Of a stretch of DNA of 64,000 nt, positions 24,001 to 36,227 are shown one piece after another. Location: assembly GCA_024180945.1 (NCBI GenBank), contig JAKSGN010000041.1, positions 1,798,001 to 1,862,000 on the forward strand. The letters are read 5' to 3'. Position 1 is the stretch's first letter. Each line of letters begins with the position of its first letter. The notes beneath the pieces were generated by a model. That model was not told where the DNA came from, ran no database searches, and worked only from the letters and a program-made list of their open reading frames with translations. The position numbers and the translations under genes were made by a program. Source of the stretch: Macrophomina tecta. Taxonomy: Eukaryota; Ascomycota; Dothideomycetes; Botryosphaeriales; Botryosphaeriaceae.

Positions 24001-25419
24001 ACCATCCGGCCAACAGTTGTGACACCGCTCACCGTCCCTAACTTGTTCGCGATCTTGCAACGAATAATCAATCTCCTTCTTGGACCCTGCAGTAGTCAAC
24101 TCTTTGATAGAGGCGCAGCAATGCTTCGCAACCCTGTACATTCGTTCAAAAAGCAAACCCCTACTAGTCTAAGGCACACGATCCCATTTCCGCGCCACAA
24201 CTCATCATCTAACAGTGGGCGGCAAACAACTCGTGGGCTCGTTCGGAAGTATTTCCAGCCTCTACTGCGGCCTCAGAATCCGCTTGCCGTAGATATAAAT
24301 CTGCCCAATTTTGTTGGATTGCGAAATCTTACCCGAAGTGTGGTCGGCGTTGGTGACCTGTGCAAACTATCCTCACCGCATCAAAATATAGCCCGCCGAA
24401 CGGGGCTTATGAATGATATGGAACTGTGGGCTCTGCTAAGGGGCCACCCACAGCATACTAAGCCTCATTCGCGGAATGCTATTTTATTTTAACTTGATAT
24501 ATGGGGGCAAAGACTACTGGAGCCCCACCCTCAAGCACATCAATCTTTTACAGGCTTGGTTCGATTTAGAAAGAAATACCTCGGCTATGGAATCGATAGA
24601 GTAGTTCGGCATTCTGTCTTTCAGGAGCCCTCCAAACAAAGGCTTCATTTAAATACTGCGAAAGAGTGCCTCGGAATCGCATACTAGTATCCCTTGGTGT
24701 ATGAAGGAAAGCATCGATGACAGTTCTTTTTCTCAAACCGCATATTCTTAATCGTAACAAACGTGGATGGCCAGACCTCAATTAGCGTGCGCCGTTCACT
24801 CGCATCACCATAATTGAATTCGGCGTAATCCGCACGCTACATAGGTCTGGGTCTTCTCAACCACCCCCACCACCGCACTTTCCGAGTTTCACGTTACTTA
24901 TGCGAACAGATAAATTCACGTTGCTCTCGGCTATTTTGGCTTTTTTTCGTCATTAAGAGTCAGACCAGTTGGATTGCAGCCTGGCGGTGGGGTTATGCAA
25001 GGCGGCCCGTGCTATAGAGCCATGGTGCATTCCGCATAAGCAGCTTTCACGCACATTCTTCGACTGAAGTGAACTTTGTCAGCAACGGGGAAAATGAGAC
25101 ACCCGTTACCGGCCAAGCACCTCGCCTTTCTGCTTGGTACAAGGGTTTCGACTTCCGTTGGGGCTTCCGATCACTGCCGGATCTTCCGACTCATGGACCC
25201 CCGCATCCCGTACGCAGAGTGGTAAATTCTTGGATATGAACGTAAAAAACCAAATTTTTAAGACGGAGCTGTCATTTGTGTCAACAGATATGCTCTTTTT
25301 TTCTGTCTCCATTGTTCTCTTAGGCAGTACTCATTTACAGGCGCTTTCCATTGTCCCTGAAAATCTTGGCCGGTTTATCTTCGCATATCGAATTTATAGA
25401 CCAACGTTCCTCCTTCAAA
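21041..25419. other. 4.4-kb gene-poor interval
   Basis: No gene is supported. ORFs of up to about 170 codons occur (for example 23980-24492 plus, and 23448-23783 plus) but show no domain, signal peptide or partner exon. A run of about 20 T lies at 22181-22200. The right 0.4 kb is the promoter of the ABC transporter gene. Base composition is near that of the neighbouring genes, so it is not a RIP tract. It may hold further decayed genes. Confidence 0.4.
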
Positions 25420-28400
25420 ATGGATTCCGAGACCCAGTCAGAAAAAGCAACACCCTCTCCCGCAGAGTCTGGAGAGATCCCAACAATCAGTCATTTTAGT
25501 CCTGAAAAAAATTACCAGCTTGACACGTCCGGCGGTCACTTTAATACAAGAGCCTGGGCAAACATTACAGGACGCGAGGAATCCCAGCATGCCTTCGGGG
25601 TCTCCTTCCAAGGACTATCAGTAGATGGCCATACCGCTGGGTACCAAAATACAGTTGGAAATGTGCTCTTTCAAGCCCTTCAAACAGGCCACCGTCGAGT
25701 GTCTGTATTGAAAGACTTGGAAGGCACCGTGGAAGCAGGAGAGATGCTTCTTGTCCTCGGACCTCCGGGTTCTGGCTGTTCAACATTTCTGAAAAGCATA
25801 TCTAGCCGCTTGAGTGGAGCGACCATCACGCGAGGATCTCGTTTGAACTTCGGGGGCCTCACTTCCTCGCAACTCAAGGCCGATGCTTCGAATATCCCTA
25901 TATACGTTGCAGAGGCTGATATCCACCTGCCTTCTCTCACGGTTGGAGACACTCTTGCGTTTGCCGCTAAATCGAAATCGCCGAGATCAGCGTCTGGGGT
26001 CACTGATGAGACCTACATCCAGGGCGCTTGCGATGCAGTCATGACAATGTTGGGTATCTCCCATACCAGGAACACCATTGTCGGAGATAGCTCTGTACGA
26101 GGTATCAGCGGAGGCGAGAAGAAGAGAGTCAGTATAGCCGAAGCTCTGTTGATGCAAGCTCCGCTCCAATGTTGGGACAACAGTACGGCTGGTCTTGACA
26201 GCAAAAGCGCGCTGGAATTTTGCAATATACTGCGGATGGAGAGTGATTTGAAAGAATTCACATCGTGCGTTGCGCTGAACACGGTCGGCGAGGATGCATA
26301 CAAGGTCAGATTCTCTCGGTATTCCAGAGAGCACACCACTAAAACTCGTCCAGCTCTTCAACAAGGTTCTCATGCTCTACGAGGGCCGACAAATCTATTT
26401 CGGTCCAGTCAGTGAGGCAAAGGGCTACTTCGAAGGCCTTGGGTTTCACTTTCCAGAGCTTCAGACAACACCGGATTTCCTTATTTCCATGGCCGAGCCA
26501 TCTGCCAGAAGAGTAAGACCGGGTTACGCCAATGACGCCCCCAAGACGCCCGACGAGTTTGCCGCATGTTGGGAAAAAAGCCGAGCTCGAAAGCAAGTCA
26601 TCACAGACATACAGTCCTATGAAATGCGACACCCTTTGGGCCAGATCCCGAAGCAATCTGTGTTCGAACGTCTCGGTGATTCTTCCCTTGCGCTCAGCTA
26701 CGCACAACAGGTTTCCTTGTGTCTGTGGCGGGGAGCAAAACTCCTCAAAAGCAATCCAGCCCTGGTCATTGCTCCGGCTGTGAGTGGTATTATTACTGCT
26801 CTGATTGTCGGAAGTGTCTTCTACGATCTCCAGGATAACACGAACGGCCTTTACGCCCGCGGATCATTAATGTTCTTCATTATGCTCATCAACTCCTTCA
26901 CTACCGCTGTAGAGCTCCTTTCCCTGTACGAGCATCGTCCAGTCGTCGAGAAGCACGCCGGATTCGGGCTATACCGGCCCAGTGCTGAGGCCTTCGCTTC
27001 CGTTCTGGTCAACATCCCATACAAAGTGCTGAACTCCATTACCTTCAACCTGACTTGTTACTTCATGGCAAACCTCCGTAGAGAGGCCGGAGCCTTCTTC
27101 TCTTTCCTCATCCTCTGCTTTCTCATTAGCTTGACCATGTCCCTAATGTTCCGCACCGTTGGAGCCGCCACCACATCTGCACCGCAAGCCTTGGTCATAT
27201 CCACGCTGCTGATCCTGGCCATACCGGTATACTCCGGATTCCCACTGCCGACTCGATATATGCTGGGCTGGTCACGTTGGATCAACTATATCAACCCCAT
27301 GTCTTACGCTTTTGAGGCGCTGATGTCCAATGAGTTCAACGGCAGGCGTTTCGCCTGTTCCGAAATCGTCCCATCAGGTCCCGGGTATGACGCTCTTGCC
27401 TCATCAGGTGCAATGGCCTGTGCGACCATTGGCGCAATAAGAGACTTCAACTACGTGGACGGCGATGCGTACTTGTGGTCAGTGTACGGCTATCCGCGCA
27501 CACACCGATGGCGCAACTCAGGCATCGTAATCGGCTTCCTGGTCGGCTTTCTCGTACTTTACCTCCTTGCAGCGGAGTTCGTGCCATCGAAGAAAGCAAG
27601 GGGCGAGGTCCTATTGTTCCGGAGAAAGAAGTATCGCTCGTCCCGGTATGGTGACATCGAAAACGGGACGGCTGCGCGGCCAAGCTTACAGAAGCGGGAG
27701 CCACAGGGCACTGATCCTGGCTTCACTTCCGCCTTCTCTTGGTCTGATGTCTGCTTCGACATCCCAGAGAAGAGCAAGGGCGGAGAAGGCACGAGAAGGC
27801 TGCTGCATGGCATCGACGGGTGGGTCGGTCCGGGCAGTCTCACTGCGCTCATGGGCGTGTCTGGAGCAGGGAAGACCACTCTTCTTGATGCTCTTGCCAC
27901 AAGGAATACCACTGGTGTGGTGAGCGGAATTATGCTGATTGGGGGGGAAGAAAAGCCCCCGTCATTCCAACGAGACGTAGGGTATGTGCAGCAGCAAGAT
28001 GTCCATCTACCCACAAGTACAGTTCGAGAAGCGCTCAATTTCAGCGCCATTCTGCGGCAGGAAGGCGGCACACGGGCCGAAAGGCTTGCATATGCAGATG
28101 AGGTCATCCACCTTCTAGGCTTAGAAGATTGTGCGGACGCCGTTGTCGGTGAGAGAGGTGAAAGCCTGAACACGAAGCAACGCAAGCTCTTGACAATCGG
28201 AATCGAGCTTGCAGCGAAACCTCATTTGCTCTTCCTCGATGAGCCGACCTCTGGGCTGGATGCTCTGAGCTCGTGGGCGATAGTTGAGATTCTCCGCAAA
28301 GTGGCCAACAACGGGCTTGCCGTGCTCTGCACCATTCACCAACCGTCTGCAATGTTGCTTCAACAGTTCGACCGTCTGCTGCTTCTAGCGCAAGGAGGAA

Positions 28401-29761
28401 GAACTGTGTACTTCGGTGATCTTGGCGAAAACTTCGAGATGGTAACGAGTTACTTCGTCGATCAAGGTGCAGAAGCCCCGACACCCGGTGTCAATCACGC
28501 GGAATGGATACTGGAGCTGGCCAGCCCCTCCAGTGAAGTTGATTGGCCTGCGGTATGGCTGAATGGCAAGGAGTATTCAGATGTCAAGTCGAACTTGCAG
28601 ACTATTCAATCCTCTACCACCGCTACCATCGCCTCCTCCTCCAGTGTTGTCTCGGAGCATGGCGTGGAGTCTATAGCCTCTTTTGCCACACGGTTCTCCG
28701 AAGTTACAGCCAGGACATTTCAGCACTATTGGAGGTCTCCTTGGTACTTGTACTCCAAAGCCGGGCTATGTCTTTGGTCGGCGCTTTTCGTCGGCTTTTC
28801 CTTCTTCAATGCGTCGACGAGCATACAGGGGCTGCAAAATCAGAGGATGGCCATATTCATGCTGTTTACCATAGGGTCCCAGCTAGTGCAGCAGAGTCTC
28901 CCGCATTTCATTGCTCAGAGGGTTGTATTCGAAGTCCGCGAGTTGCACTCCAGGATGTATTCATGGAGGATTTTCATTTTATCCAACATAGTCGTGGAAG
29001 TATTCTGGGGTTCAGTAAGTGCATTTTCCAGCTCATCAACACATACCGGCTAATCCCTGTATAGTTTGTGTCTCTGATCCTCTTCTTCTGTTGGTATTAT
29101 CCCACGGGATTTTACAGAGACATCCACGCCGAGCAGGAAGTACACACCCGAGGCCTGCTGACCTTCTTCCTCATCTGGACGTTTCTTTTCTTCGTAATTT
29201 CTCTTTCACAACTGGTCATTGCCGCAGTAGACTCGGATGAGGGTGCGGCGAAACTTTCCAATCTGGTCTTCATTCTATCGCTGCTTTTCTGCGGGTAGGT
29301 CTGGCACCGCCAAATAACCAAAGGAACATGCGCTGATGCGTCACAGAGTGCTTGTGGAACCAGCGGCACTGCCTGGGTTCTGGAAGTTCATGTACCGCGT
29401 GACGCCACTCACATATCTGGTCGACGCTATGCTCTCCGTCAACATGGGCGGAAAGCATGTGAAATGTGCTGAAAATGAGATCGTGCAAGTCCAACCGCCG
29501 GCCGGAAATACTTGTCAGACGTACTTGATGCCTTACATGAACAACAAAGGCGGTTATCTAATTGATGGGAACGCCACGTCGGACTGCCAGTACTGCTCAA
29601 TCGATGACTCTGATGCTTACCTGGCGCAATTCGATGTGTCGTACCGACATCGGTGGAGGAACCTTGGCTTGCTGTTTGTGTACATTTGCTTTAACATTTC
29701 TATGGCGTTGTTTTTATACTACTCGGTCCGGATTCGTAAGCGTAGGGCTTCCAGGCGGTAG
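25420..29761 (+). CDS. pleiotropic drug resistance (PDR/ABCG) full-size transporter
   Basis: Exons 25420-26304, 26354-29014, 29065-29294 and 29347-29761; introns 49, 50 and 52 nt; 4191 nt, 1396 aa. Order NBD1-TMD1-NBD2-TMD2 is complete. NBD1: degenerate Walker A GPPGSGCST (about 114-122), signature VRGISGGEKKRVS, Walker B with Asn for the usual final residue (LQCWDNSTAGLDS). NBD2: Walker A GVSGAGKTT (about 797), Walker B LLFLDEPTSGLDA, and a degenerate signature LNTKQRKLLTIG. This asymmetric pattern (degenerate A1, B1 and signature 2) is typical of PDR pumps. TMD1 carries the PDR hallmark PLPTRYMLGWSRWINYINPM, TMD2 PGFWKFMYRVTPLTYLVDA. The introns restore AYK-LFNKVLMLYEGRQIYFG and FWGS-FVSLILFF. 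Role: ATP-driven efflux of hydrophobic compounds such as azoles or plant toxins at the plasma membrane. I chose ATG 25420; the frame runs further upstream. Length is slightly below the usual 1450-1500. Confidence 0.93.
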
Positions 29762-30206
29762 ACCTTAATCCCATCTTCAGACGGAGAGAGAACAGTATAT
29801 CTTAGGCTTCATTTCAGACACTTATTTAGCGAATACACGTCTAGTACCCATAGATGCAACCTAAACGATGTTAGCTTTTCTCAAACTGCTTTCTCGGCGG
29901 TTGGGCCGAGCCCGTATGCGAGAATCCGCCTGTTTTCACGCAATCTGCGAGTGGCGTGGTACCTTTGCACATATAGCCTTCGTTCCCAGATCTGCCTAAC
30001 AAATTTGCCAGGCAATCTTGCCGTGTCACTCATTACACTGGGGCAAAAGTGGCGCCACGGACTTGACATCAGCATCCGCAGGTCTGCTTCGCTCACCGGT
30101 TCTCCATCGGCTGCCCTACTCTTGGGAAAATTTGGGGAAGGACCAGACATATATATCTTGCACTTCTCAGCGCCTAGTTTGGCTCGGTCAATCGCTTCAC
30201 CACACC
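29762..30206. other. intergenic between ABC gene and OYE pseudogene
   Basis: Covers the 3' flank of the ABC transporter and the former promoter of the broken oxidoreductase. No separate gene was identified. Confidence 0.4.
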
Positions 30207-31013
30207 ATGACGTCCAAACGATGGAACAGCGGCCCACCCAATGTCGCCCGTCTGGCCGGACCGCTTCATTTCGACTTTTCGGAATAACAGCACCAAGCCG
30301 GCTTCTCAAGGCCGCGATGACCGAGCGGCTATCATCATGACATCCGTCCAAAGTCGATGACCGCCGCATCCCGTCCGCAAGGGCGGCAGCGGACTCATGC
30401 TGACCGGCAACATCATGATCGAACTCGACCAGCTCAACTGCCGCGGAAACGCCATCACCCCCACCGGAGCACCCTTCGATGGCCCGCGAGGGCAAGAAGC
30501 GTGGGTCGCTCATGGCCGGGCAGGTCAGCCACCCGGGCCAACGCCTGCGCCGAGGGCATAGCGCGGAAGGTCGTCTCGCCCAGCAACGTGTGGAAAAGGG
30601 TAAGCAAGAGCGAGAGAAAGAGAGAGGTTCTGCCTTTCTCGCTCGGTGTGCTGCACCGGCTCACACGCACTGTGTCCCCGCAGTTCGGAGCCCCTCCTCC
30701 CGCCCCCAACCTCTGCCACGAGGACGGCGCAGCCAGGACCACAGTTCCTCCACGCCCGGAACGCGTGACGCAAGACGACATCGATGGGCTGGCCGGGGGC
30801 TTCGGGCACGCGGCCGAGTACCTCGAGCGCGCGGGCTTCGACGGCACCGAGCTGTACGGCGCGCACACTTACCTGCTCTCGCAGTTCCTCAACCCAGCGA
30901 CCAACCGGCGCGGCGATGTCTACGGCGGCTCCGTAGGCAACCCCGCGCGCCTCGTCCTCGAGGTCGTGCAGGCGGTGCGGCGGGTACCGAGCGGACTCAG
31001 TACGGGTTCGTGA
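30207..31013 (+). pseudogene. broken NADH:flavin oxidoreductase (Old Yellow Enzyme family)
   Basis: Starts with ATG 30207 and MTSKRWNSGPPNVARLAGPL, a typical OYE N-terminus. At about 30280 a one-base slip moves the frame (FDFSE then stop; the next frame continues GITAPSRLLKAAMTERLSS). That frame then meets TGA at 30338-30340, where the family has Trp (SSW), followed by HPSKVDDRRIPS. A segment is missing before KGGSGLMLTGNIMIELDQLN. Another slip precedes GSLMAGQVSHPG, and a further one follows it. The 3' part reads GFGHAAEYLERAGFDGTELY, then YGAHTYLLSQFLNPATNRRGD and VYGGSVGNPARLVLEVVQAV, then ends near 31013, so the C-terminal third of the barrel is lost. The active-site pair HGAH reads YGAH, so one substrate-binding His is also lost. 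Flavin reductase function is therefore abolished. Confidence 0.85.
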
Positions 31014-31864
31014 AGATGTCTGCGGCGCCAGTGTCCGCTTAATGGATAGAGAAGCCGGCCGTGATCGTTGTTGCCCCACCCCTCCCTTTCCTTCCTTCCT
31101 TCCTTCAAAAAAAAAAAAAAAAAACTTTTTGCAGCATCATTTGTATATCTGGCGCTGCTTGCTTTCGTTCTCCCCACAGCTGCCCGGCACTTTGCAACAA
31201 GACGTTCGCATGCCCGTTGAGAGACGTTGCGCTTATATTCAGATATGCTGATCAGAAATGGTGAGTGATGGTACTATTTAACTATTTACAGAGGAATGCT
31301 TCAATGTCAACGGAAGCTGGAATAATTTAGATTTGGAGAACCGCCGCTTGCGAGAACCTGCTGTCGATCGCCGTAAAGACATTCATGACTGGCCAAGGTT
31401 GCAATCACAAGCCTCTTCCACCTCGACCACAATGCCTGCACGCCCTCGCACATCCCGCGTGATAACAATGGTCATTTTCCTGCATTCCAGCACAGTACCA
31501 ACTCACTTCATGCAACCGAGTAACCGGCATGCGAGACTCCACAATTCCTCTCCTTCAAGTAAAAGCCCATTTCATTCTCAGAAATTATCATACACAGAAT
31601 CCAAAAATCCCCACCGAACCGACTCCCTCTCCAATCGATCTCTCATCTACCGATGAAAAATTGGAGAAAAGCAGGGCTCCTCTCGGCGAAAGTTACACTG
31701 GTCTTCTATCCAAACAACAATAACTTTCCACCAGAAGACCACAATAATGGTATCTCTGCCTCTTAACGAAAACTCAAACGAACCGACTAACCAACCAACT
31801 ACAGTCTTCAAGTTAGGACCATCTCACTCCCATCGCACCAGACCTGATCAAAACTCCTCGTTGA
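31014..31864. other. intergenic with CTTC and poly-A tract
   Basis: Holds a short CTTC repeat followed by an 18-nt A-run (31085-31124) and otherwise unique sequence. No gene was seen. The right end is the 3' flank of the WDR48-like gene. Confidence 0.4.
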
Positions 31865-34800
31865 TCACGGTGGCATTGCCTTTCCCGTGTCCACAATACC
31901 TGCTGCACCCCTCCCCTCACCACTTGTCCGGGGGCTCCTGGCCGGAGACCCGGGACTAAGTCCAGTAGGTGAACCCACTCCCTGCATCCCACTTCCTGGA
32001 CTTAATGGGATACTCTGCTGCCCCGGCGGCACGTACGGCGGATGCGGCCCTTCGGGCGGAACCGGAGGGGCGTGTTTGATCTCCTTGCGGCCGTTTGCCT
32101 TGTAGTAGAGAATGACATCACCACCACCGCGCCATACATGCGCACGTATGGTTGCAAGGGTCATGGTTGGTGAAATGAGCTGTCTTCATGCATCAGCCAT
32201 CGGAGATCATGGCAATTGAAGAAGTAGAGGGTAAATACCTGGTTGTTGCAGTACAACTCGAGATACTCTTCAGGCTTGAGAGCATTTGGATCTGGCTGTT
32301 CTGGTTGCGGCTCAATACGTTCAGCGACATAAGCCATGATCTTTCGTGCGCGGAGCATGCGGTTGGCGTTAAGGCGGTTATTCCTGTCCGTTCGCTTTAG
32401 CTAGACATCCTCGGTATCGGCCTGAAGACTCGTAAACATACCCGTCTGACGCGATGGCTGGTAATATGTTCTGGTACGGCTCCAGGATGAATGACACCTT
32501 GACAATCTCCTTGAATGGAATCGTGTTCTGATAGTAAGATAGTCAGCTTGCGCTCCGAGACGCGGATGTATTAGGGAATGGTACCTTCAGTAAAACCTCA
32601 CCCAACCATTTTGGCGCAACTTTTTCAATCAGATCCGCCTGCTGACCCAGTGAGCCAACTGTACCCTCGAATAAATCCGCTACGCCACCAGAGTCCGGTC
32701 TATCCTCCTGAATAAGAATTGATGTTCCGACCGGTGGTTTCAATACAGGCGTCTCGTTTGCCAGGCTCGGTGTGATGGCAGACGTGAGATTCTGCGCTCC
32801 CTCCTGAAGCTCATCTTCATAGCGATGCCTGATCGCTTGGATCACACCCAGAAGATTGTCCTCGATAACGCGGTCCTCACTTTTCGAAGTTCGTGAATCG
32901 GAGTCCTCGGGAGTCTCAACAGGCGTTTCCATGGATGGTTTGCTCGCAGCGTCGGAGGTGGATGTCCGGCCCAACTTCTTCATGCCACCAAAAGACATTT
33001 TGAACTTGCGACCGAACATAGTCCCTTCCTTACCAGAATCCTTCTCACCATCGGTCGGCGACAGTGGTACTTCTTCGCCTGACTTGCGGGGCTGGCTGGC
33101 ACTGCTGGGGGTAGTCGCGGGCTGTTGCTGCGGGCTCGTGGAAAAATAGTCTCCAGAAGTTCTCTCCTTGCTTCCGCCTGAAGTCGTCTGCTCAAGTTGC
33201 GAGCCTTCCTCGACGGTTGGGGGCAGGTGGCTATTGTTGGTGTGCGCTGGACCGAGTGGCATAGCTCCAGGAGTAGCAACACCGATGGCAAGTCCTGGCG
33301 TGGTAACGGGAAGATGGAAACCATTATTCGCCCGTAAAGTGGTTGCGGAAGAGGGCGCGGAACCCTCCTTCCAGCCGTTCATGTTGGCCTCAGGGATCTC
33401 AATTGTGCCAGGCGGCTTGCGTTGTTGCTTCTTTTCCTGCAATAGCTGTTGTCGGAAGGTTTCGTCTCTCTTGATCTCTTCGTCGATGAGGTTCGCGAAG
33501 AGATATCTTAATATCCACTTCCCGAGATTGACTACAGAAAGTTAGCTCTCGTTCTTTCGTAACTACGAGCCGGACTCACTTCTCTGATCTTCCCTAAAAT
33601 CGATCGTCTCTTCCAGCTGCAGCTCATCCGCATACATCTCCGCGTCAAAGCAATAGTTTTCCTCGAGCACACACGTCAAGCTACCGGTCCTTGTATCGAC
33701 AGCGCACCAATGTGCAACAGTCTCTGTAGTATTGACCTCCGGAGCCACATCCTCGAGGTGACGTTTCCCGAAAGACTTGATGGGCGCGCATTTCAATAAG
33801 TCCCACAGCATGGCATCTCCAGCGGTGTCTAGCGTAAGAACCCGCCTCCTGTCATTCAGCAAGAAATGCTTGATCAAACCATTCTGTCCCTCTATGGAGA
33901 AATCTGGCAATGATCTCATGGGCGTAGGGCCCTTCGTCTCGTCTTCGACCAGGTCCACCGGCTTTCTCAAACTCGCCGTAGAATGCAAGGTCGAAGATTC
34001 CTGGTCACGATCGCGGAATAGATGGAACGACGCAGCGTTGGACATGCGCAGAAGCGCGCTTCTGGGTATCTTCTCCTGCGGCGGTGCAATCGACATGGGC
34101 GGCGGGCTTGTCGGTGAGGTCGGGGAAGGCATCCGCGTACGGGTGGTGGCGGAGCTCAAGCGATGGCTTTTGTACTCAGGCAGCTGGACGTCGGCTTCGG
34201 TGTTGACGTCCTGCCAGCGGTTTATGCTGGAGTTTGAAGTAGCGGTCCAGATGTAGTCGCCCGCCACAGCAATCTTGCTGACCCCCTCATGTTCCTGGCA
34301 TACCGCTACGGACAAGCCCTCATCCATCTCTATGCATCCTCTCACGTCTGTCTTGGCAACCACTCCGGAGCGGTCGCTTGAGTAGAAGACAGACAACTGC
34401 GGATGGTCCGAGTAGAGGGACCACACACTGTCGTTGTGCATGGTCAATGTGTACATGCACCTACCCGCCGTCATAGACCACACCTTGACGGTCTGGTCGG
34501 ATGAGGCAGTCATGATGGTATCACCCTCCTTGGCAATCAAGATATCCCGAATGTTGTCCGTATGTCCCACAAATTTGGTAATGCGCTTACCCGATCTCGA
34601 ATCCCAGACCCTGATGATGCTCTCCGGGCCGCCGCTGGCGATCATTGAGTTTGTGGCGGCCATGGCATAGACAGACCCCTTTGCGGTGCTCTCATCATCA
34701 CCAACGGCAATCTGCAGGGTCTTGCCAGCGCCGTTGAGGTCCCAAAGGTTTATTTTGCGGTCGAGGCCGCCGGAAGCGACCCAATTGGCGGTAGGGCTAG

Positions 34801-35349
34801 GGCTCGCGAGGCACTTGACGTAGTCGCTGTGCAGACCTATGGTCTGGGGCGGGACGGCATCTTGGGCGGCGGGGCGCCAGAGCTTGACGCTGATGTCGGA
34901 CGAAGCGGATACGAGGGCTTCATTGTTCTGGACGAGAGTGATGTCGTTGATCCAGTGGGTATGCGCCTGCACCTGCTGCCGAAACGTTGTCGCGGGCTTC
35001 GGGGCAGGCGGCGCCTCGTCTAGGCCGGCGAGAGAGCCGTAGCCCTCACGTTCCTGGGCAGGGCGGAGATCGAGGTGCAGGTCCCAGGCGCAGATGACGC
35101 CGTCCCTCCCGCCAGAGTAGCTGTTGCGAGCGGCAGGTCAGCAGCGGCGAACGAGGGAGAAGGAGATGACGTACAGGATGGAGTTGTAGGGATCTACAGC
35201 GAGGCCATTGACGCCGAGGCGATGGCCGCCGGCAGAGTTGGCGAGAGGCAAGACTGTGAGGGGTCAGTGGGTGCCGGTGGGCGTGTTACCGGGCAGGCAA
35301 GCAAGGGTCGGTTACCGTATGAGATACGCTTGCGCGCGTTGCGCCCCAT
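31865..35349 (-). CDS. WD40-repeat protein, WDR48/UAF1 (Bun107)-like
   Basis: Seven-exon model on the minus strand: 35349-35316, 35253-35175, 35120-33580, 33531-32585, 32527-32442, 32383-32239, 32179-31865. Six GT-AG introns of 48-62 nt; 3147 nt, 1048 aa. It opens [20 protein letters not shown] and continues [20 protein letters not shown] then [20 protein letters not shown]40 repeats follow ([70 protein letters not shown]). The C-terminal part ([60 protein letters not shown]) matches the DUF3337/UAF1 C-terminal region. Family role: activating partner of ubiquitin-specific proteases (USP1/12/46 in animals, Ubp9 with Bun107 in fission yeast). A long low-complexity linker separates the halves. 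The acceptor of the intron at 32384-32441 was chosen at ACAG because the nearer TAG would put a stop in frame. Confidence 0.9.
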
Positions 35350-35449
35350 CCCACTGCTCGGAGCCGCGCGCAGCGGAGGTGAAGCATGTGGAATCGGAAG
35401 CACGCAGTGGAGGCGGAGCTTGCGGAGCTCGCGGTCGCCGGGGTGCGAA

Positions 35450-35468
35450 GGAGAGAGAGAGAGAGAGG
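35450..35468. repeat. GA microsatellite
   Basis: About nine uninterrupted GA units, roughly 100 nt upstream of the WDR48-like start codon. Confidence 0.8.
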
Positions 35469-35814
35469 AAGCTAGGGGATGCGATGGGGGCCGGAGTTGG
35501 AGGGCTGGTGTGGTTTGAAGGGCGTGGGGATGCGCGGCTTTGGAGCTGGGCGGCCGGGCCACTGGCACTGGGCAGGCCTGGCCTGGATGCGGCGCAAGTC
35601 GTCGCTAAGCAGCAAGCAGCACACGGCAGCTCGACCGACCGGTGTCTATCTGAGGGATCGCTTTCCCGGACGCCTGCCAAGCGGGGAAGTCCGCATTCGA
35701 GCAAGCTGCCGACACCTTTGCACGTTGTTCTGGAAGACGGCTAATGCAGACGACCCCACGTTCCGTGATGTCAGGGAGACTAAGCCCGCCGATCCGCCTG
35801 TCACGCCCCCCCCT

Positions 35815-35816
<2 letters not shown>

Positions 35817-35851
<35 letters not shown>
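35817..35851. repeat. CT/CA compound microsatellite
   Basis: A TC-repeat runs directly into about eleven CA units. Likely length-polymorphic between strains. Confidence 0.85.
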
Positions 35852-35852
<1 letters not shown>

Positions 35853-36227
35853 CCCCATCCTCGCGCCAAAGACTACAATCAATATTATTCCTGCGCCTGG
35901 GGATGGATAACCGCGCCGGACGCCTGCCTCGCGCATGCAGCATTACTTGCGCAACTGTCTACGGGAAGACAACCCGGAAGGTGCGACCAAAGCAGAACGA
36001 ACGAAGTATGTAAGGACACAGCATAACTTTTACCCGAACATGTTCCTTTTCCCTCAAACGTGCAAATGCAATCTTGTGCGTCGGAATTCCCGAGTTCTAG
36101 CCAAGCCCTTCCAAATACTGGGTATCGCACGAGTAGCCCCAGGATGATGTAGGCGGGACCGTAACAAGCGCCGTGGCGTCGTAACCGAGAAGAGGAGAGT
36201 AATCGAAATGAACAACTACGCCGCCGC

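Larger units (their letters stand above)
35350..36227. other. intergenic with microsatellites
   Basis: Upstream of the WDR48-like gene and downstream of the bHLH gene (both minus strand). It contains a GA-repeat at about 35450-35468 and a CT run followed by a CA-repeat at about 35817-35851. ORFs through these repeats are low-complexity and not supported. Confidence 0.5.

Noticed and set aside
23980..24492. 170-codon plus-strand ORF
   Set aside because: No domain, signal peptide, or splice-compatible neighbour; composition like the surrounding non-coding DNA.
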